From Flavobacterium sp. H122 (lineage in GTDB: Bacteria > Bacteroidota > Bacteroidia > Flavobacteriales > Flavobacteriaceae), in the NCBI RefSeq assembly GCF_004959765.1, contig NZ_SJZD01000006.1, forward strand, positions 87,373-151,372: DNA of 64,000 bases, read 5' to 3'. The position numbers and the translations under genes were made by a program. Shown here in pieces: positions 43,521-52,695 of this stretch (position 1 is its first letter; each line of letters starts with the position of its first letter). A model generated the notes under the pieces. That model saw only the letters and a program-made list of their open reading frames with translations, had not been told where the DNA came from and ran no database searches.

Positions 43521-44162
43521 ATGCATTTTATTTCAGAAGATTTAGAAAATTACGTTGCTGATCATAGTGAGAATGAACCTGAATTATTAGCCCGTTTAAA
43601 TAAAGAAACACACCAGAAGATTTTACAGCCCCGAATGCTGAGCGGTCATTTTCAGGGTCGCGTTTTGAGCATGCTTTCCAAGTTAATCCGCCCGAAGAAT
43701 ATTCTTGAAATAGGAACATATACAGGCTATGCAGCACTTTGTCTTGCCGAAGGTCTTGTTGAAAACGGTGAACTGGATACTATTGACAACAATGAAGAAT
43801 TGGTTGATTTCCAAAAAAAATATTTCAACCAGTCAACATGGGCTAATCAAATGCATCAGCATTTAGGCAATGCTTTGGATATAATTCCTACATTGAATAA
43901 AAAGTTTGACTTGGTTTTTATTGATGCCGATAAAGAAAATTACATCAATTACTTCCATATGATTGTTCCATTGATGAACAAAGGCGGGGTGATTTTATCT
44001 GACAATGTGTTGTGGAGCGGCAAAGTACTTGAAGAAGTAAAAGCCAATGACAAAAGCACTAAAGTCTTACTCGAATACAACCAACTGCTTAAAGACGACC
44101 CACGGGTAGAAACTGTTTTATTACCTATTCGCGATGGGTTGACTGTCAGTAGGGTTTTGTAA
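43521..44162 (+). CDS. SAM-dependent O-methyltransferase (class I, metal-dependent)
   Basis: A 213-residue cytosolic methyltransferase of the caffeoyl-CoA/catechol type when started at the ATG at 43521, MHFISEDLENYVADHSENEP; ATGs at 43500 and 43470 lie in a palindromic element and the promoter. The SAM motif is NILEIGTYTGYAALCLAEGL (about 58-77) and the metal site is FIDADKENYINYF (about 135-147), followed by SDNVLWSGKV. Acceptor unknown. The last 42 bp overlap the convergent PAP2 gene, with no terminator in between, which is unusual here. Confidence 0.9.
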   Translation: MHFISEDLENYVADHSENEPELLARLNKETHQKILQPRMLSGHFQGRVLSMLSKLIRPKNILEIGTYTGYAALCLAEGLVENGELDTIDNNEELVDFQKKYFNQSTWANQMHQHLGNALDIIPTLNKKFDLVFIDADKENYINYFHMIVPLMNKGGVILSDNVLWSGKVLEEVKANDKSTKVLLEYNQLLKDDPRVETVLLPIRDGLTVSRVL

Positions 44163-44729
44163 TATTTCAGAAAAATATTTCAGCGATACCTTTCTATACA
44201 AATTATAAAACACATACCCAAAAACTGCTCCCACAGTATAACCGGTAAGAATATCAAGAGGGTAATGCAATCCCAAATAAATACGGCTGTAAGCAAAAAT
44301 TAAAGGGAATAAGAAAAGTAAGAAGGCATATTTGTAATGTTTTTTCAAAATCATAAACACAACCACTGTACTTGCCATTGAGTTTGCTGCATGACCTGAA
44401 AAAAAGCTGAATGAACTGCTGCTCTTAACTATTCTTATTATTGAATTGATTGCCGGCTCATTACAAGGTCTTAAACGCTGCACTGAATTTTTTACAAGAT
44501 TGGTAAATTGATCGGTAACCGTGATCAGTAAAGCAATAGTTACAACAATAATTAAAAAATGCTTCCAACCACCTGTTTTTTTATGCACAAGATAAAGTAT
44601 AACGATAAAAAAAGGTGTTAGATGCAGTTGTTTGGTAATGAACAGCCAAAACGGATCAAATTGTTCAGAACCCAGGCTATTTAAAAAAACAAGTAAATTT
44701 CTATCAAGCTGAATTAGTTTTTCAAGCAT
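44121..44729 (-). CDS. PAP2-family membrane phosphatase
   Basis: A 202-residue polytopic phosphatase with about five membrane helices. The three-part acid phosphatase signature is complete: KNSVQRLRP (about 75-83), SGHAANS (about 106-112) and SRIYLGLHYPLD (about 148-159), with the catalytic His residues. Family members dephosphorylate undecaprenyl pyrophosphate or phospholipid phosphates; which one cannot be told. Lies directly downstream of tatA (shared nucleotide at 44729) and its C-terminal end overlaps the convergent methyltransferase gene. Confidence 0.92.
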   Translation of the reverse strand: MLEKLIQLDRNLLVFLNSLGSEQFDPFWLFITKQLHLTPFFIVILYLVHKKTGGWKHFLIIVVTIALLITVTDQFTNLVKNSVQRLRPCNEPAINSIIRIVKSSSSFSFFSGHAANSMASTVVVFMILKKHYKYAFLLFLFPLIFAYSRIYLGLHYPLDILTGYTVGAVFGYVFYNLYRKVSLKYFSEILQNPTDSQPIANR

Positions 44730-45076
44730 TACATCTGGCGTTTAATAGGTCCGGTTAAATCTTCAAAATTTTCTTTTACTTCATTGATTTCTTTAGTGAT
44801 ATCCAAAGGATTCTCTGTTGGTGCATCCTGTAAAATCCGATTTTGAACATTTTGTTTGATACCTTCCACTTCTTTATTGAAATCGTTTGTCAGTTGAGTC
44901 AATTCCTGACCTGTAGAACTTTTTTGTATTTCCGATTTAATATCATTGGTAGCGTTTTTCAGCTGCGCCATTCCTTTACCTAAAGTACGAGCTATATCAG
45001 GAATCTTTTCAGATCCAAAAAGCATCAACGCAATGAAGATGATAAGTATTAATTCGCCTCCTCCTATTCCAAACAT
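44729..45076 (-). CDS. tatA: Twin-arginine translocase subunit TatA/TatE
   Basis: A 115-residue pore subunit of the Tat protein export system. The ATG at 45076 gives MFGIGGGELILIIFIALMLFGSEKIPDIARTLGKGMAQLKN: one membrane helix, the FG hinge, and an amphipathic helix. The frame continues to 45154, but a -7 box at 45106-45099 puts the transcript start between the two, supporting the shorter form. A Gln/Asn/Lys-rich tail of about 60 residues follows. No tatC is nearby. Ends one base into the PAP2 gene's start. Confidence 0.93.
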   Translation of the reverse strand: MFGIGGGELILIIFIALMLFGSEKIPDIARTLGKGMAQLKNATNDIKSEIQKSSTGQELTQLTNDFNKEVEGIKQNVQNRILQDAPTENPLDITKEINEVKENFEDLTGPIKRQM

Positions 45077-45098
45077 AATGATTCTGTTTTTTACCCTA

Positions 45099-45106
45099 CA
45101 AAGGTA
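45099..45106 (-). promoter_or_regulatory. -7 promoter box of tatA
   Basis: TACCTTTG on the minus strand, 22 nt before the ATG at 45076; it decides the tatA start. Confidence 0.6.
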
Positions 45107-45216
45107 ATCAGAAATAATTTTTATAACCGTTAAGGAAATAAAAAAACTTGTCATTAAGAGCTAAAATCCAGTTGATTTAATGTTTGCTCAAAATGACAAG
45201 CTTTAACAACTAATTA

Positions 45217-47463
45217 TTATTGTTCAAATTTTGACTTAACTTCCTCTTTAGGCCAAGAGTTGTTTGAAGTATCTACATCGGCTGTTTCTTCTTTTGGATC
45301 TACTTTTATTTTTTTGATAATTTTTTTTGTTGCAAAAACTCTTGAAGCTTCCTTATCATTTTTCAACCATATCTGAGCTGGGAATTTATGATTTTCCGTT
45401 GTACCATCCTCAAAAGTAATTTCAACCAAAAGCGGCATAACCAATCCTCCCGGTTTATCAAAAGTAACCTGATAAAAATATTTAGGAGACTCTAATTTAG
45501 ATTTTTCCTCTTCATTAAAATTAGCCGTAATATATTCGTCCAAAGTTTTAACCTCCTTCACCTCGAATGTTTTATTCATTTCAGGTTTAAAATCGGCACT
45601 GGCACTGTCTACCATATACACTTTAGGTCCGGAATTTCTAAAACGGTTACGGCGGGTTGTTTCCTGGGCTTTATAGCTTGAAGGCTCTTCATTTGAAACA
45701 TAAAACTGTTTTACTTCTTTTACCCCTATATCATTATAGTCGGTAGTATAAAACCATCCTCTCCAAAACCAGTCTAAATCCACACCCGATGCATCTTCCA
45801 TAGTTCTGAAAAAATCTTCAGGTGTTGGGTGTTTGAATTTCCAACGGTTGGCATATGTTTTAAACGCATAATCAAACAATTCACGTCCCATAATGGTTTC
45901 ACGCAAAATATTTAATCCGGCAGCAGGTTTACCATAGGCATTGTTACCAAACTGCTTAATCGCTTCCGAATTTGACATGATTGGTTCCAGCCAGGCCTGC
46001 TCTCCGCTCATGTAAGGCACTATTAATTTAGCAGGCCCTCTGTCTACAGGAAAAGTCGATTCCCATTCAATTTCTGCCAGATATTCCAGAAAAGTATTCA
46101 GTCCTTCATCCATCCAGGTCCATTGACGCTCATCTGAATTCACAATCATAGGAAAAAAGTTATGCCCCACTTCATGGACAATAACCCCCATCATTCCATA
46201 TTTTGTTCTATCTGAAGTTACACCTTTCTCATCCGGACGCCCAAAGTTCCAGCAAATCATAGGATATTCCATTCCCTGATCCTGTGCATTTACAGAAACT
46301 GCCTTAGGATAAGGATAATCAAATGTATGTGATGAATAACTTTTTAATGTATGAGCCACAATTCTGGTAGAATACTGTTCCCACAGCGGGTTTCCTTCTT
46401 TAGGATATATAGATGTTGCCATCACGTTTTTCCCACCCAGTTGGACTGCCATCGCATCCAGGATAAACTTACGCGAAGTGGAAATACCAAAGTCACGAAC
46501 GTTTTCCGCCTTGAATCTCCATATTTTCTTTTTATCTGACCTGCCTTTTTCACGCTCTACCGCTTCCTGTTGGGTAGCAATAACAACCGGCTTATCAAAA
46601 GTTTTTTCGGCCAGTAAATATCTTTGCATCTGCGCCGGTGTATAAACTTCAGCTTTATTTTGAAGCACTCCTGTTGCTTCCATGATATGATCTGAAGGTA
46701 CTGTAATATTTACTTCATAGTTACCAAACGGCAAGGCGAACTCTCCTTGTCCCCAAAACTGCATATTCTGCCATCCTTCCACATCATTATAAACAGCCAT
46801 TCTAGGGAAAAACTGAGCCAATACATACAATCTGTTACCATCAGGAAACTGCTCATAGCCACTACGGCCGCCATCAACCATATAGTTCCCTATATTGTAC
46901 CACCACTTTATAGTACAAACGAATTTTTCTCCTTTTGCCAAAGGTGTTTTTAAATTAATACGCATCATGGTTTCATTAACCGTATAGGAGACCGGCTGCC
47001 CTAATGCATCTTTAACATAATCTATTTTAAAACCTCCGTCAAATTTTTCTTCCATGTAAATCCGCGAAAAGGCTCCTGTGCTTATAGCAGGGTCTATCCT
47101 TTCGCTCTTCACCAACGGAGACTTGGATGTTTTTGCAAAATAATTCTGGTCTAACTGTATCCACAAATAATCCAAAGATTCTTTTGCATTGTTGGTATAT
47201 GTAATGGTTTCCACACCGGATAAACGTGCATTCTTATCGTCCAATTCGATATCAATTTTATAATCCGCACGCTGCTGGTAATATTCCGGTCCCGGTGCAC
47301 CCGAAGCCGTTCTGTACATATTGGGAGTAGCCATCAAATCATACATCTGACGGAATTTACTTTGATCAGTATGCCCTTCCTGTTTAGGTTTTGATGGATT
47401 GTTCTGTGCCAAAACTGCTGCACTCAAAGAAAAGAAAACAGCAAAGAATTTAAATTTTTTCAT
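45217..47463 (-). CDS. M1-family zinc metallopeptidase
   Basis: A 748-residue exported aminopeptidase-like enzyme; signal peptide of 19 residues ending VLAQ. The exopeptidase motif is GMEYPM (about 398), corresponding to GAMEN, and the zinc site is HEVGHNFFPMIVNSDERQWTWMDEGLNTFLE (about 430-460), HExxH plus a downstream Glu. The C-terminus is Lys/Glu-rich and carries no T9SS sorting domain. It may act in the periplasm or on the surface; substrates unknown. The next genes upstream (DUF6702 and a carboxypeptidase-regulatory-like protein) lie on the same strand 60 bp away and are likely to be co-expressed. Confidence 0.93.
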   Translation of the reverse strand: MKKFKFFAVFFSLSAAVLAQNNPSKPKQEGHTDQSKFRQMYDLMATPNMYRTASGAPGPEYYQQRADYKIDIELDDKNARLSGVETITYTNNAKESLDYLWIQLDQNYFAKTSKSPLVKSERIDPAISTGAFSRIYMEEKFDGGFKIDYVKDALGQPVSYTVNETMMRINLKTPLAKGEKFVCTIKWWYNIGNYMVDGGRSGYEQFPDGNRLYVLAQFFPRMAVYNDVEGWQNMQFWGQGEFALPFGNYEVNITVPSDHIMEATGVLQNKAEVYTPAQMQRYLLAEKTFDKPVVIATQQEAVEREKGRSDKKKIWRFKAENVRDFGISTSRKFILDAMAVQLGGKNVMATSIYPKEGNPLWEQYSTRIVAHTLKSYSSHTFDYPYPKAVSVNAQDQGMEYPMICWNFGRPDEKGVTSDRTKYGMMGVIVHEVGHNFFPMIVNSDERQWTWMDEGLNTFLEYLAEIEWESTFPVDRGPAKLIVPYMSGEQAWLEPIMSNSEAIKQFGNNAYGKPAAGLNILRETIMGRELFDYAFKTYANRWKFKHPTPEDFFRTMEDASGVDLDWFWRGWFYTTDYNDIGVKEVKQFYVSNEEPSSYKAQETTRRNRFRNSGPKVYMVDSASADFKPEMNKTFEVKEVKTLDEYITANFNEEEKSKLESPKYFYQVTFDKPGGLVMPLLVEITFEDGTTENHKFPAQIWLKNDKEASRVFATKKIIKKIKVDPKEETADVDTSNNSWPKEEVKSKFEQ

Positions 47464-47523
47464 TTTTTTTATCGATTGAACGCGCTAAAAATAAAATCTT
47501 TTTCAGGAGTCTTATATTTTTTA

Positions 47524-48021
47524 TCAATACTTTAACATTCCTTTTACATTTGACCCTGAAAACAACATACTTTTTCTAACCCCGTTATAATTGGTATGGA
47601 TAATATTCTGCTGTTCATCATTTAATTCCAAGAGCGCTGTATTTTCAATTTCCAATACTTTTATTTTTGCCACATCTTTTGAATTATAATAGCAAATAAG
47701 CACATTGCCTTCCATTTCTTTATTGGCAAAATTGATTGTTTTGTATTTACCGTTGACCTTTATTTTAAATTTTTCAGCCATATATTTTTTCAGCAGATCA
47801 ATATCTTTTTGAGATTCTTCTTTTTCCCCTAAAAACACTTTGGAATTGTATTTTTCAGAAAGCACTTTATTCAAATCATCTACAAAAATTCTGGAAGTTA
47901 TCTGAAGCATCTTTTTTTCAGAAGCATAATCAATCTGATATATGGAAACATAAAATTTGTGTGCCTCAAACGAGACCATCAAAAACAAAAGACTGCTAAA
48001 TAAAAAAAAACGTTTCATCAT
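47524..48021 (-). CDS. DUF6702 family protein
   Basis: A 165-residue exported protein: signal peptide (about 1-20), then HKFYVSIYQIDYASEKKMLQITSRIFVDDLNKVLSEKYN, the DUF6702 hallmark, and a C-terminal ENTALLELNDEQQNIIHTNYNGVRKSMLFSGSNVKGMLKY. Family function unknown; members often stand next to M1 peptidases in Bacteroidetes, as here. Its start overlaps the stop of the upstream gene by 4 bp (ATGA), indicating coupled translation. Confidence 0.85.
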   Translation of the reverse strand: MMKRFFLFSSLLFLMVSFEAHKFYVSIYQIDYASEKKMLQITSRIFVDDLNKVLSEKYNSKVFLGEKEESQKDIDLLKKYMAEKFKIKVNGKYKTINFANKEMEGNVLICYYNSKDVAKIKVLEIENTALLELNDEQQNIIHTNYNGVRKSMLFSGSNVKGMLKY

Positions 48022-48770
48022 TTTTCAAAGGTATTAATTTCTGTGCTAATCAACTCTTTATACTGAAAAGCCAAATCAGTCAAAGCAAACCGTAATACAT
48101 TTTTATTTTTTTCCTTCAAACATTGCACCACTTTAGGATTTTCCGAAGCATAAACCAAAAAACCTTCAATATAATCAGGCGGAATACTTAAAGTGCTTAT
48201 ATAAAAATCTTCAGGAAAAGTTGTTTTTAGTTTAGCCAGATTAAATTCATTTCTTTCAATTTTAGCTTCTTTTTTAAGACGGCTGGTTCTTCCTGAAATC
48301 TGATTTATCAATCCATCAACACTCATCCCTCCAAAAGGAATCAACAGCGGACTATACCATTTGAATGTGCCTGCCGTTCTTAATTTCCGCTCTGCGGGAG
48401 TATAAGTTTTAACACTATTATCAACCACTCCCAGTCTTTTGGCAGAAATATCCACGATTTTAATTTCAGCCAGTTCGCTAGGCTTTACCCTGACTTTAAT
48501 TTTCAAAGGATTCTGGCGGAATGAATTACTGTTCAGTCTGATTTCCAAAGGCTCTGTTTTAGGTGACGAAAACACCAAAACATCGTCCGGATCTGCTTCA
48601 ATTACAAACTGACCTCCGTTTGATGTAAATGTATTTTGCTTATTGGTCCTGTTTACGACCAAAACACCGTCATGAACACCCAAATCCGACTCAACAATTC
48701 CGTTAATTTTTTGGTTTTGAGAATACAGGTTAAAATTTAAAAACATTAAAAAAAGTACAATTCTTAGCAT
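48018..48770 (-). CDS. Carboxypeptidase-regulatory-like domain protein
   Basis: A 250-residue exported protein. The signal peptide ends near residue 17 (LYSQ). A beta-sandwich of the CarboxypepD_reg-like type follows (about 22-90): KINGIVESDLGVHDGVLVVNRTNKQNTFTSNGGQFVIEADPDDVLVFSSP. The second half is helical and Lys/Glu-rich, with no known catalytic motif. Such domains usually anchor or fold with larger surface proteins; here it stands alone at the head of a three-gene unit with DUF6702 and an M1 peptidase. Function unknown. Confidence 0.8.
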   Translation of the reverse strand: MLRIVLFLMFLNFNLYSQNQKINGIVESDLGVHDGVLVVNRTNKQNTFTSNGGQFVIEADPDDVLVFSSPKTEPLEIRLNSNSFRQNPLKIKVRVKPSELAEIKIVDISAKRLGVVDNSVKTYTPAERKLRTAGTFKWYSPLLIPFGGMSVDGLINQISGRTSRLKKEAKIERNEFNLAKLKTTFPEDFYISTLSIPPDYIEGFLVYASENPKVVQCLKEKNKNVLRFALTDLAFQYKELISTEINTFEK

Positions 48771-48850
48771 AGTTTATTGATTGACGGTAAAAATAAAATT
48801 TATGTTTGCCAACAAAGTATTAAAACACTGGTAAAAATTTGTTAATTCTG

Positions 48851-48858
48851 TATCTTTG
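48851..48858 (+). promoter_or_regulatory. -7 promoter box of pepE
   Basis: TATCTTTG, 17 nt before the ATG at 48876. It lies in the intergenic region divergent from the three-gene unit to the left. Confidence 0.5.
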
Positions 48859-48875
48859 AAAACAAATCCATTACA

Positions 48876-49583
48876 ATGAAAAAAGTTATTTTAGCCAGTA
48901 CTTCGACTTTATACGAAGGCAGTTATTTAGAATATTTACTTCCAACATTAGTAAAACATTTTGAAGGTGTAAAAAATTTATTATTTATACCGTATGCACA
49001 GCCAAGCGGTATTTCATACGACGACTATACTGCAAAAGTCGGTCAGGCTTTTCAAAGTATCGGCATCAGCGTAAAAGGAATCCATGAATTCAGCAATCCA
49101 GTTGAAGCTATTCAAAAAGCCGAAGCCATATTTACTGGAGGCGGCAATACTTTTTTATTGGTTTCTAAACTATATGAGTACAATTTAATTGATTCATTAA
49201 AAGATGCGATTCAAAACGGGACACCCTATTTAGGAACAAGCGCCGGGAGCAACATAGGCGGAAAGACTATGAATACTACTAATGATATGCCTATTGTTTT
49301 ACCTCCGAGTTTCGATACTCTGGGTTTTATTAATTTCAATTTAAACCCGCATTATTTAGATCCTATTGAAGGATCCACACACATGGGCGAAACCAGAGAA
49401 ACCAGAATAAATGAGTTTCACAAACTAAGCACAATACCGGTATTGGGATTACGTGAGGGAAGTTGGCTGGAAGCCTATGATGACGATGTCTTTTTGAGAG
49501 GCGAACTTACCGCACGATTGTTCAGAGCGGGCGAATTCCCTGTAGAGATGGCGCCGGGTGAAAATTTGAATTTCTTACAATAA
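48876..49583 (+). CDS. pepE: Peptidase E (alpha-aspartyl dipeptidase)
   Basis: A 235-residue S51 serine peptidase hydrolysing Asp-Xaa dipeptides. The fold resembles class I glutamine amidotransferases. The nucleophile lies in TPYLGTSAGSNIGGKTMN (about 120-137, Ser in SAGS), after AIFTGGGNTFLLVSKL (about 85-100); the catalytic His is likely in LNPHYLDP (about 165). Typical length, cytosolic. Monocistronic: own -7 box and a hairpin terminator. Confidence 0.93.
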   Translation: MKKVILASTSTLYEGSYLEYLLPTLVKHFEGVKNLLFIPYAQPSGISYDDYTAKVGQAFQSIGISVKGIHEFSNPVEAIQKAEAIFTGGGNTFLLVSKLYEYNLIDSLKDAIQNGTPYLGTSAGSNIGGKTMNTTNDMPIVLPPSFDTLGFINFNLNPHYLDPIEGSTHMGETRETRINEFHKLSTIPVLGLREGSWLEAYDDDVFLRGELTARLFRAGEFPVEMAPGENLNFLQ

Positions 49584-49585
49584 AC

Positions 49586-49614
49586 AAGTGGCTGTTTTTT
49601 ACACAGCCACTTTT
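49586..49614. terminator. Terminator between pepE and ABC permease gene
   Basis: AAGTGGCTG pairs with CAGCCACTT; T residues follow on the + strand, and the A-rich left side can serve the other strand weakly. Confidence 0.75.
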
Positions 49615-49632
49615 AAATATTTTACAAAAAAA

Positions 49633-50889
49633 CTACATTCCGCTTCTGATAGCTTCAACAGGATCTAATTTTGAAGCCGAAATTGCCGGAATTATCCCTG
49701 CCAGCAACCCAATGAACGCCGCAAGAAATGTTCCAAAAATAATATTGGATGCACTCAATACAAAATCAAAATCCAAAGCATTTGTCAGCACAATTGAAAT
49801 TATCCACACCAGAAAAATACCAATAATTCCTCCTATTACACAAAGTACTATCGCTTCAAATAAAAACTGCAGCAGAATAAACCTGTTTTTTGCCCCCAGT
49901 GATTTTTGAATTCCAATTAAATTGGTACGTTCTTTTACCGAAACAAACATGATGTTTGCTATACCAAAACCACCAACTAAAAGCGAAAATCCGGCTATAA
50001 TCCATCCTATTAGATTCATTTGCCCAATAAGGTTATCGAGCATATCTGTTGCTCCTTTTAAAAAATTAATGAAGAAGTTATTGATTTGTCCGCTTTTCAA
50101 CCCCCTGCTGCTTCTCAGCTTCTGAACAATCTGTCCTTTAACGGCATCTTCTTCGATTCCTTTTTTGGGCTTTACTATAATAACAGGTAAAAATTTATCA
50201 CTGTTCTCTCCATATAACGAACGTATCTTGTTTAGATTAGGAAAAACAGTGTTGTCCGGATTGGGACCAAAACTTATCATTCTGTCACCAATTTTTTTAA
50301 GCACACCCACAATCTTAAATTTCTGCCCATACAAACGGATGTCTTTACCAATTGCCGAAGTATCCCCAAACAATGTTTTAGCCACTTCATAACCTATCAC
50401 AATTAGATTGTCACCTGAATTAGATTCCTTTTCATTAAAAAAACGTCCTTCCCTAAAATCCAATTTATCTATTTCAATATATTCATAGGTACACGGCGTG
50501 ACATTGACAGAACTTATTGATTTGTCTTCAAACTTAATATTTTCTCTGCCTGTAAAATATTGAAAACAAACATGCTCCAAATCCTCATCGCTTTCTTTCA
50601 GCATTTTATACTCCTCAAAATCAACGTGTGGAAATTGTTCAATTTTCCAGTCAGGCACATCAGTCGGCGCAAATGAGTATTTGAATATATATATAGAACT
50701 ATTATCCAAACTCCCCACATCCTTTTTAATCTTTCTATCCAGAGAATCTACTGCAGAGAGTACCGCAATTATAGAAAATATACCAATTGTAACACCCAGC
50801 AAGGATAATAAGGTACGCAGTTTATTATTCCGCAAAGCACTCCAGGCAAAACTGAAACTCTCTTTTAGCAATCGCAAATAGATTATCAT
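49633..50889 (-). CDS. MacB-like ABC transporter permease
   Basis: A 418-residue inner-membrane protein with four helices in the MacB/FtsX layout: one N-terminal (about 20-45, LRTLLSLLGVTIGIFSIIAVLSAVDSLDR), a large periplasmic MacB-type domain (about 50-275), then three at the C-terminus ending with SASKLDPVEAIRSGM, a family hallmark. I use the ATG at 50889 (MIIYLRLLKES); the frame extends to 50928 with non-conserved residues. No ATPase gene or adaptor is adjacent, so its partner must be encoded elsewhere. Transports are probably of lipoproteins, peptides or drugs; unresolved. Confidence 0.9.
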   Translation of the reverse strand: MIIYLRLLKESFSFAWSALRNNKLRTLLSLLGVTIGIFSIIAVLSAVDSLDRKIKKDVGSLDNSSIYIFKYSFAPTDVPDWKIEQFPHVDFEEYKMLKESDEDLEHVCFQYFTGRENIKFEDKSISSVNVTPCTYEYIEIDKLDFREGRFFNEKESNSGDNLIVIGYEVAKTLFGDTSAIGKDIRLYGQKFKIVGVLKKIGDRMISFGPNPDNTVFPNLNKIRSLYGENSDKFLPVIIVKPKKGIEEDAVKGQIVQKLRSSRGLKSGQINNFFINFLKGATDMLDNLIGQMNLIGWIIAGFSLLVGGFGIANIMFVSVKERTNLIGIQKSLGAKNRFILLQFLFEAIVLCVIGGIIGIFLVWIISIVLTNALDFDFVLSASNIIFGTFLAAFIGLLAGIIPAISASKLDPVEAIRSGM

Positions 50890-50964
50890 ACAACTTTTGG
50901 ATTTCGTATTTATCAAAATAGGTAGCAAAAACTTATAATTTGTTACAGTATTTATAAATTCTTA

Positions 50965-50996
50965 TTTGAAAAAGGCATAAAAATAAATTACTTTTG
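50965..50996 (+). promoter_or_regulatory. Consensus promoter of purH (TTTG-N20-TACTTTTG)
   Basis: TTTG (50965-50968) and TACTTTTG (50989-50996) are 20 nt apart; the -7 box ends 22 nt before the purH ATG. Confidence 0.7.
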
Positions 50997-51018
50997 CACC
51001 TTAAATCGCAACAACACA

Positions 51019-52551
51019 ATGAATACTACAAAAACCATTAAATCGGCATTGATTTCAGTGTTCGATAAAACAGGCCTTGAACCTATTGTAAGAAAGCTTC
51101 ACGAACAAAACGCAACTATTTATTCTACCGGCGGAACAGAAGAATTTATTGTAAATCTTGGAATTCCTGTAGTCCCTGTAGAAGAAGTTACTGATTACCC
51201 TTCTATCTTAGGAGGAAGAGTAAAAACTTTACACCCAAAAGTTTTCGGAGGAATTTTAAACCGTCAGGACAACGAATCAGACGTTATCCAAATGAAGGAA
51301 TATGAAATCCCGCAGATAGATGTAGTAATTGTAGATTTATATCCTTTTGAAAAAACTGTTGCTTCAGGAGCAAGCGACGCAGATATTATTGAAAAAATTG
51401 ACATCGGAGGTATTTCATTAATACGCGCCGGTGCTAAAAACTTCAACGATACAGTAATCATTCCGTCTGTAAACGAATATGAGTTGTTTTTAAATATTAT
51501 CACCGCTCAAAACGGAGCAACAACTTTAGAACAAAGAAAAACTTTTGCTGCAAAAGCATTCAATGTTTCTTCCCATTACGATTCGGCTATTTTTAATTAT
51601 TTCAACAAAAATCAGGAAGAAGCAGTATTAAAAATAAGCGAAACCAAAGGCGAGGTATTACGTTACGGAGAAAACCCTCATCAAAAAGGATATTTCTTTG
51701 GCGATTTAGAAAAAATGTTCAACAAATTAAACGGAAAAGAATTATCATACAATAACTTATTAGATGTTGATGCGGCCGTAAATTTAATGTCGGAATTTAA
51801 AAATGACGCTCCTACATTCGCTATCTTAAAACACAATAATGCTTGTGGTGTGGCTACAAGACCAACCATGAAAGATGCATATCTGGATGCATTAGCCGGT
51901 GACCCGACTTCAGCTTTCGGAGGTGTTTTAATAGCTAACGGAAATATAGACGCTACAACAGCTGAAGAAATAAACAAACTTTTCTGCGAAGTAATTATCG
52001 CTCCAAGCTATGACGAAAAAGCAGTTGAAATTTTAAAAGAAAAGAAAAACCGAATTATTTTAGTTCAAAACGAAGTTGAATTACCTAAAACAACGGTACG
52101 CACTTGTTTAAACGGCACTTTAGTTCAGGACAAAGATTTAATAACTGATTCAAAAGAAATTTTAAAAACAGCTACAGCATTATCACCGTCAGATCAGGAA
52201 ATTGAAGACTTATTATTTGCTTCGAAAATTTGCAAACACACAAAATCAAACACTATCGTTTTAGCAAAAAACAAACAATTGTGTGCATCGGGAACCGGAC
52301 AAACTTCCAGAGTTGACGCTTTAAGACAGGCTATTGAAAAAGCTAAATCATTTGAATTTGACTTAAACGGAGCTGTAATGGCGAGTGATGCTTTTTTCCC
52401 ATTCCCTGATTGTGTGGAAATTGCTAAAAACGCAGGGATTAACACAGTTATCCAGCCTGGTGGTTCCATCAAAGATGATTTAAGCATTGACTATTGCAAC
52501 AACAACAAAATGGCAATGGTATTTACAGGCGTACGTCATTTCAAACACTAA
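51019..52551 (+). CDS. purH: Bifunctional AICAR formyltransferase/IMP cyclohydrolase
   Basis: Catalyses the last two steps of IMP synthesis. The N-terminal cyclohydrolase domain (about 1-195) holds SALISVFDKTGLEPIVRKL, YSTGGTEEF and GGRVKTLHPKVFGGIL (about 65-80). The formyltransferase domain (about 200-510) holds LRYGENPHQKGYFFGD (about 215), LKHNNACGVATRPTMKDAYLDALAGDPTSAFGGV (about 270-303) and the end DAFFPFPDCVEIAKNAGINTVIQPGGSIKDD (about 458-488). Full length (510). Monocistronic with a strong promoter and a terminator. Confidence 0.98.
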   Translation: MNTTKTIKSALISVFDKTGLEPIVRKLHEQNATIYSTGGTEEFIVNLGIPVVPVEEVTDYPSILGGRVKTLHPKVFGGILNRQDNESDVIQMKEYEIPQIDVVIVDLYPFEKTVASGASDADIIEKIDIGGISLIRAGAKNFNDTVIIPSVNEYELFLNIITAQNGATTLEQRKTFAAKAFNVSSHYDSAIFNYFNKNQEEAVLKISETKGEVLRYGENPHQKGYFFGDLEKMFNKLNGKELSYNNLLDVDAAVNLMSEFKNDAPTFAILKHNNACGVATRPTMKDAYLDALAGDPTSAFGGVLIANGNIDATTAEEINKLFCEVIIAPSYDEKAVEILKEKKNRIILVQNEVELPKTTVRTCLNGTLVQDKDLITDSKEILKTATALSPSDQEIEDLLFASKICKHTKSNTIVLAKNKQLCASGTGQTSRVDALRQAIEKAKSFEFDLNGAVMASDAFFPFPDCVEIAKNAGINTVIQPGGSIKDDLSIDYCNNNKMAMVFTGVRHFKH

Positions 52552-52577
52552 AAAAGAAAAATTTCAATACATTTTTG

Positions 52578-52616
52578 AATCGTGTTAAGACTTTATTGTT
52601 TTAACACGATTTTTAT
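52578..52616 (+). terminator. Terminator after purH
   Basis: AATCGTGTTAA pairs with TTAACACGATT and TTTATTTTT follows. Confidence 0.85.
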
Positions 52617-52641
52617 TTTTAATAAAACCAAATAATTTTTA

Positions 52642-52649
52642 TACTTTTG
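52642..52649 (+). promoter_or_regulatory. -7 promoter box of the mre operon
   Basis: TACTTTTG, 46 nt before the mreB ATG. No TTG at the -33 spacing; a weak AGGA lies just before the ATG. Confidence 0.55.
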
Positions 52650-52695
52650 CGTTTGAATATACTGTAAAAACTTAGTAAAACCCTCAATAGGATAT

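Noticed and set aside
45077..45154. tatA extended to 45154
   Set aside because: The extra 26 residues would precede the conserved TatA N-terminus and span the promoter box TACCTTTG.
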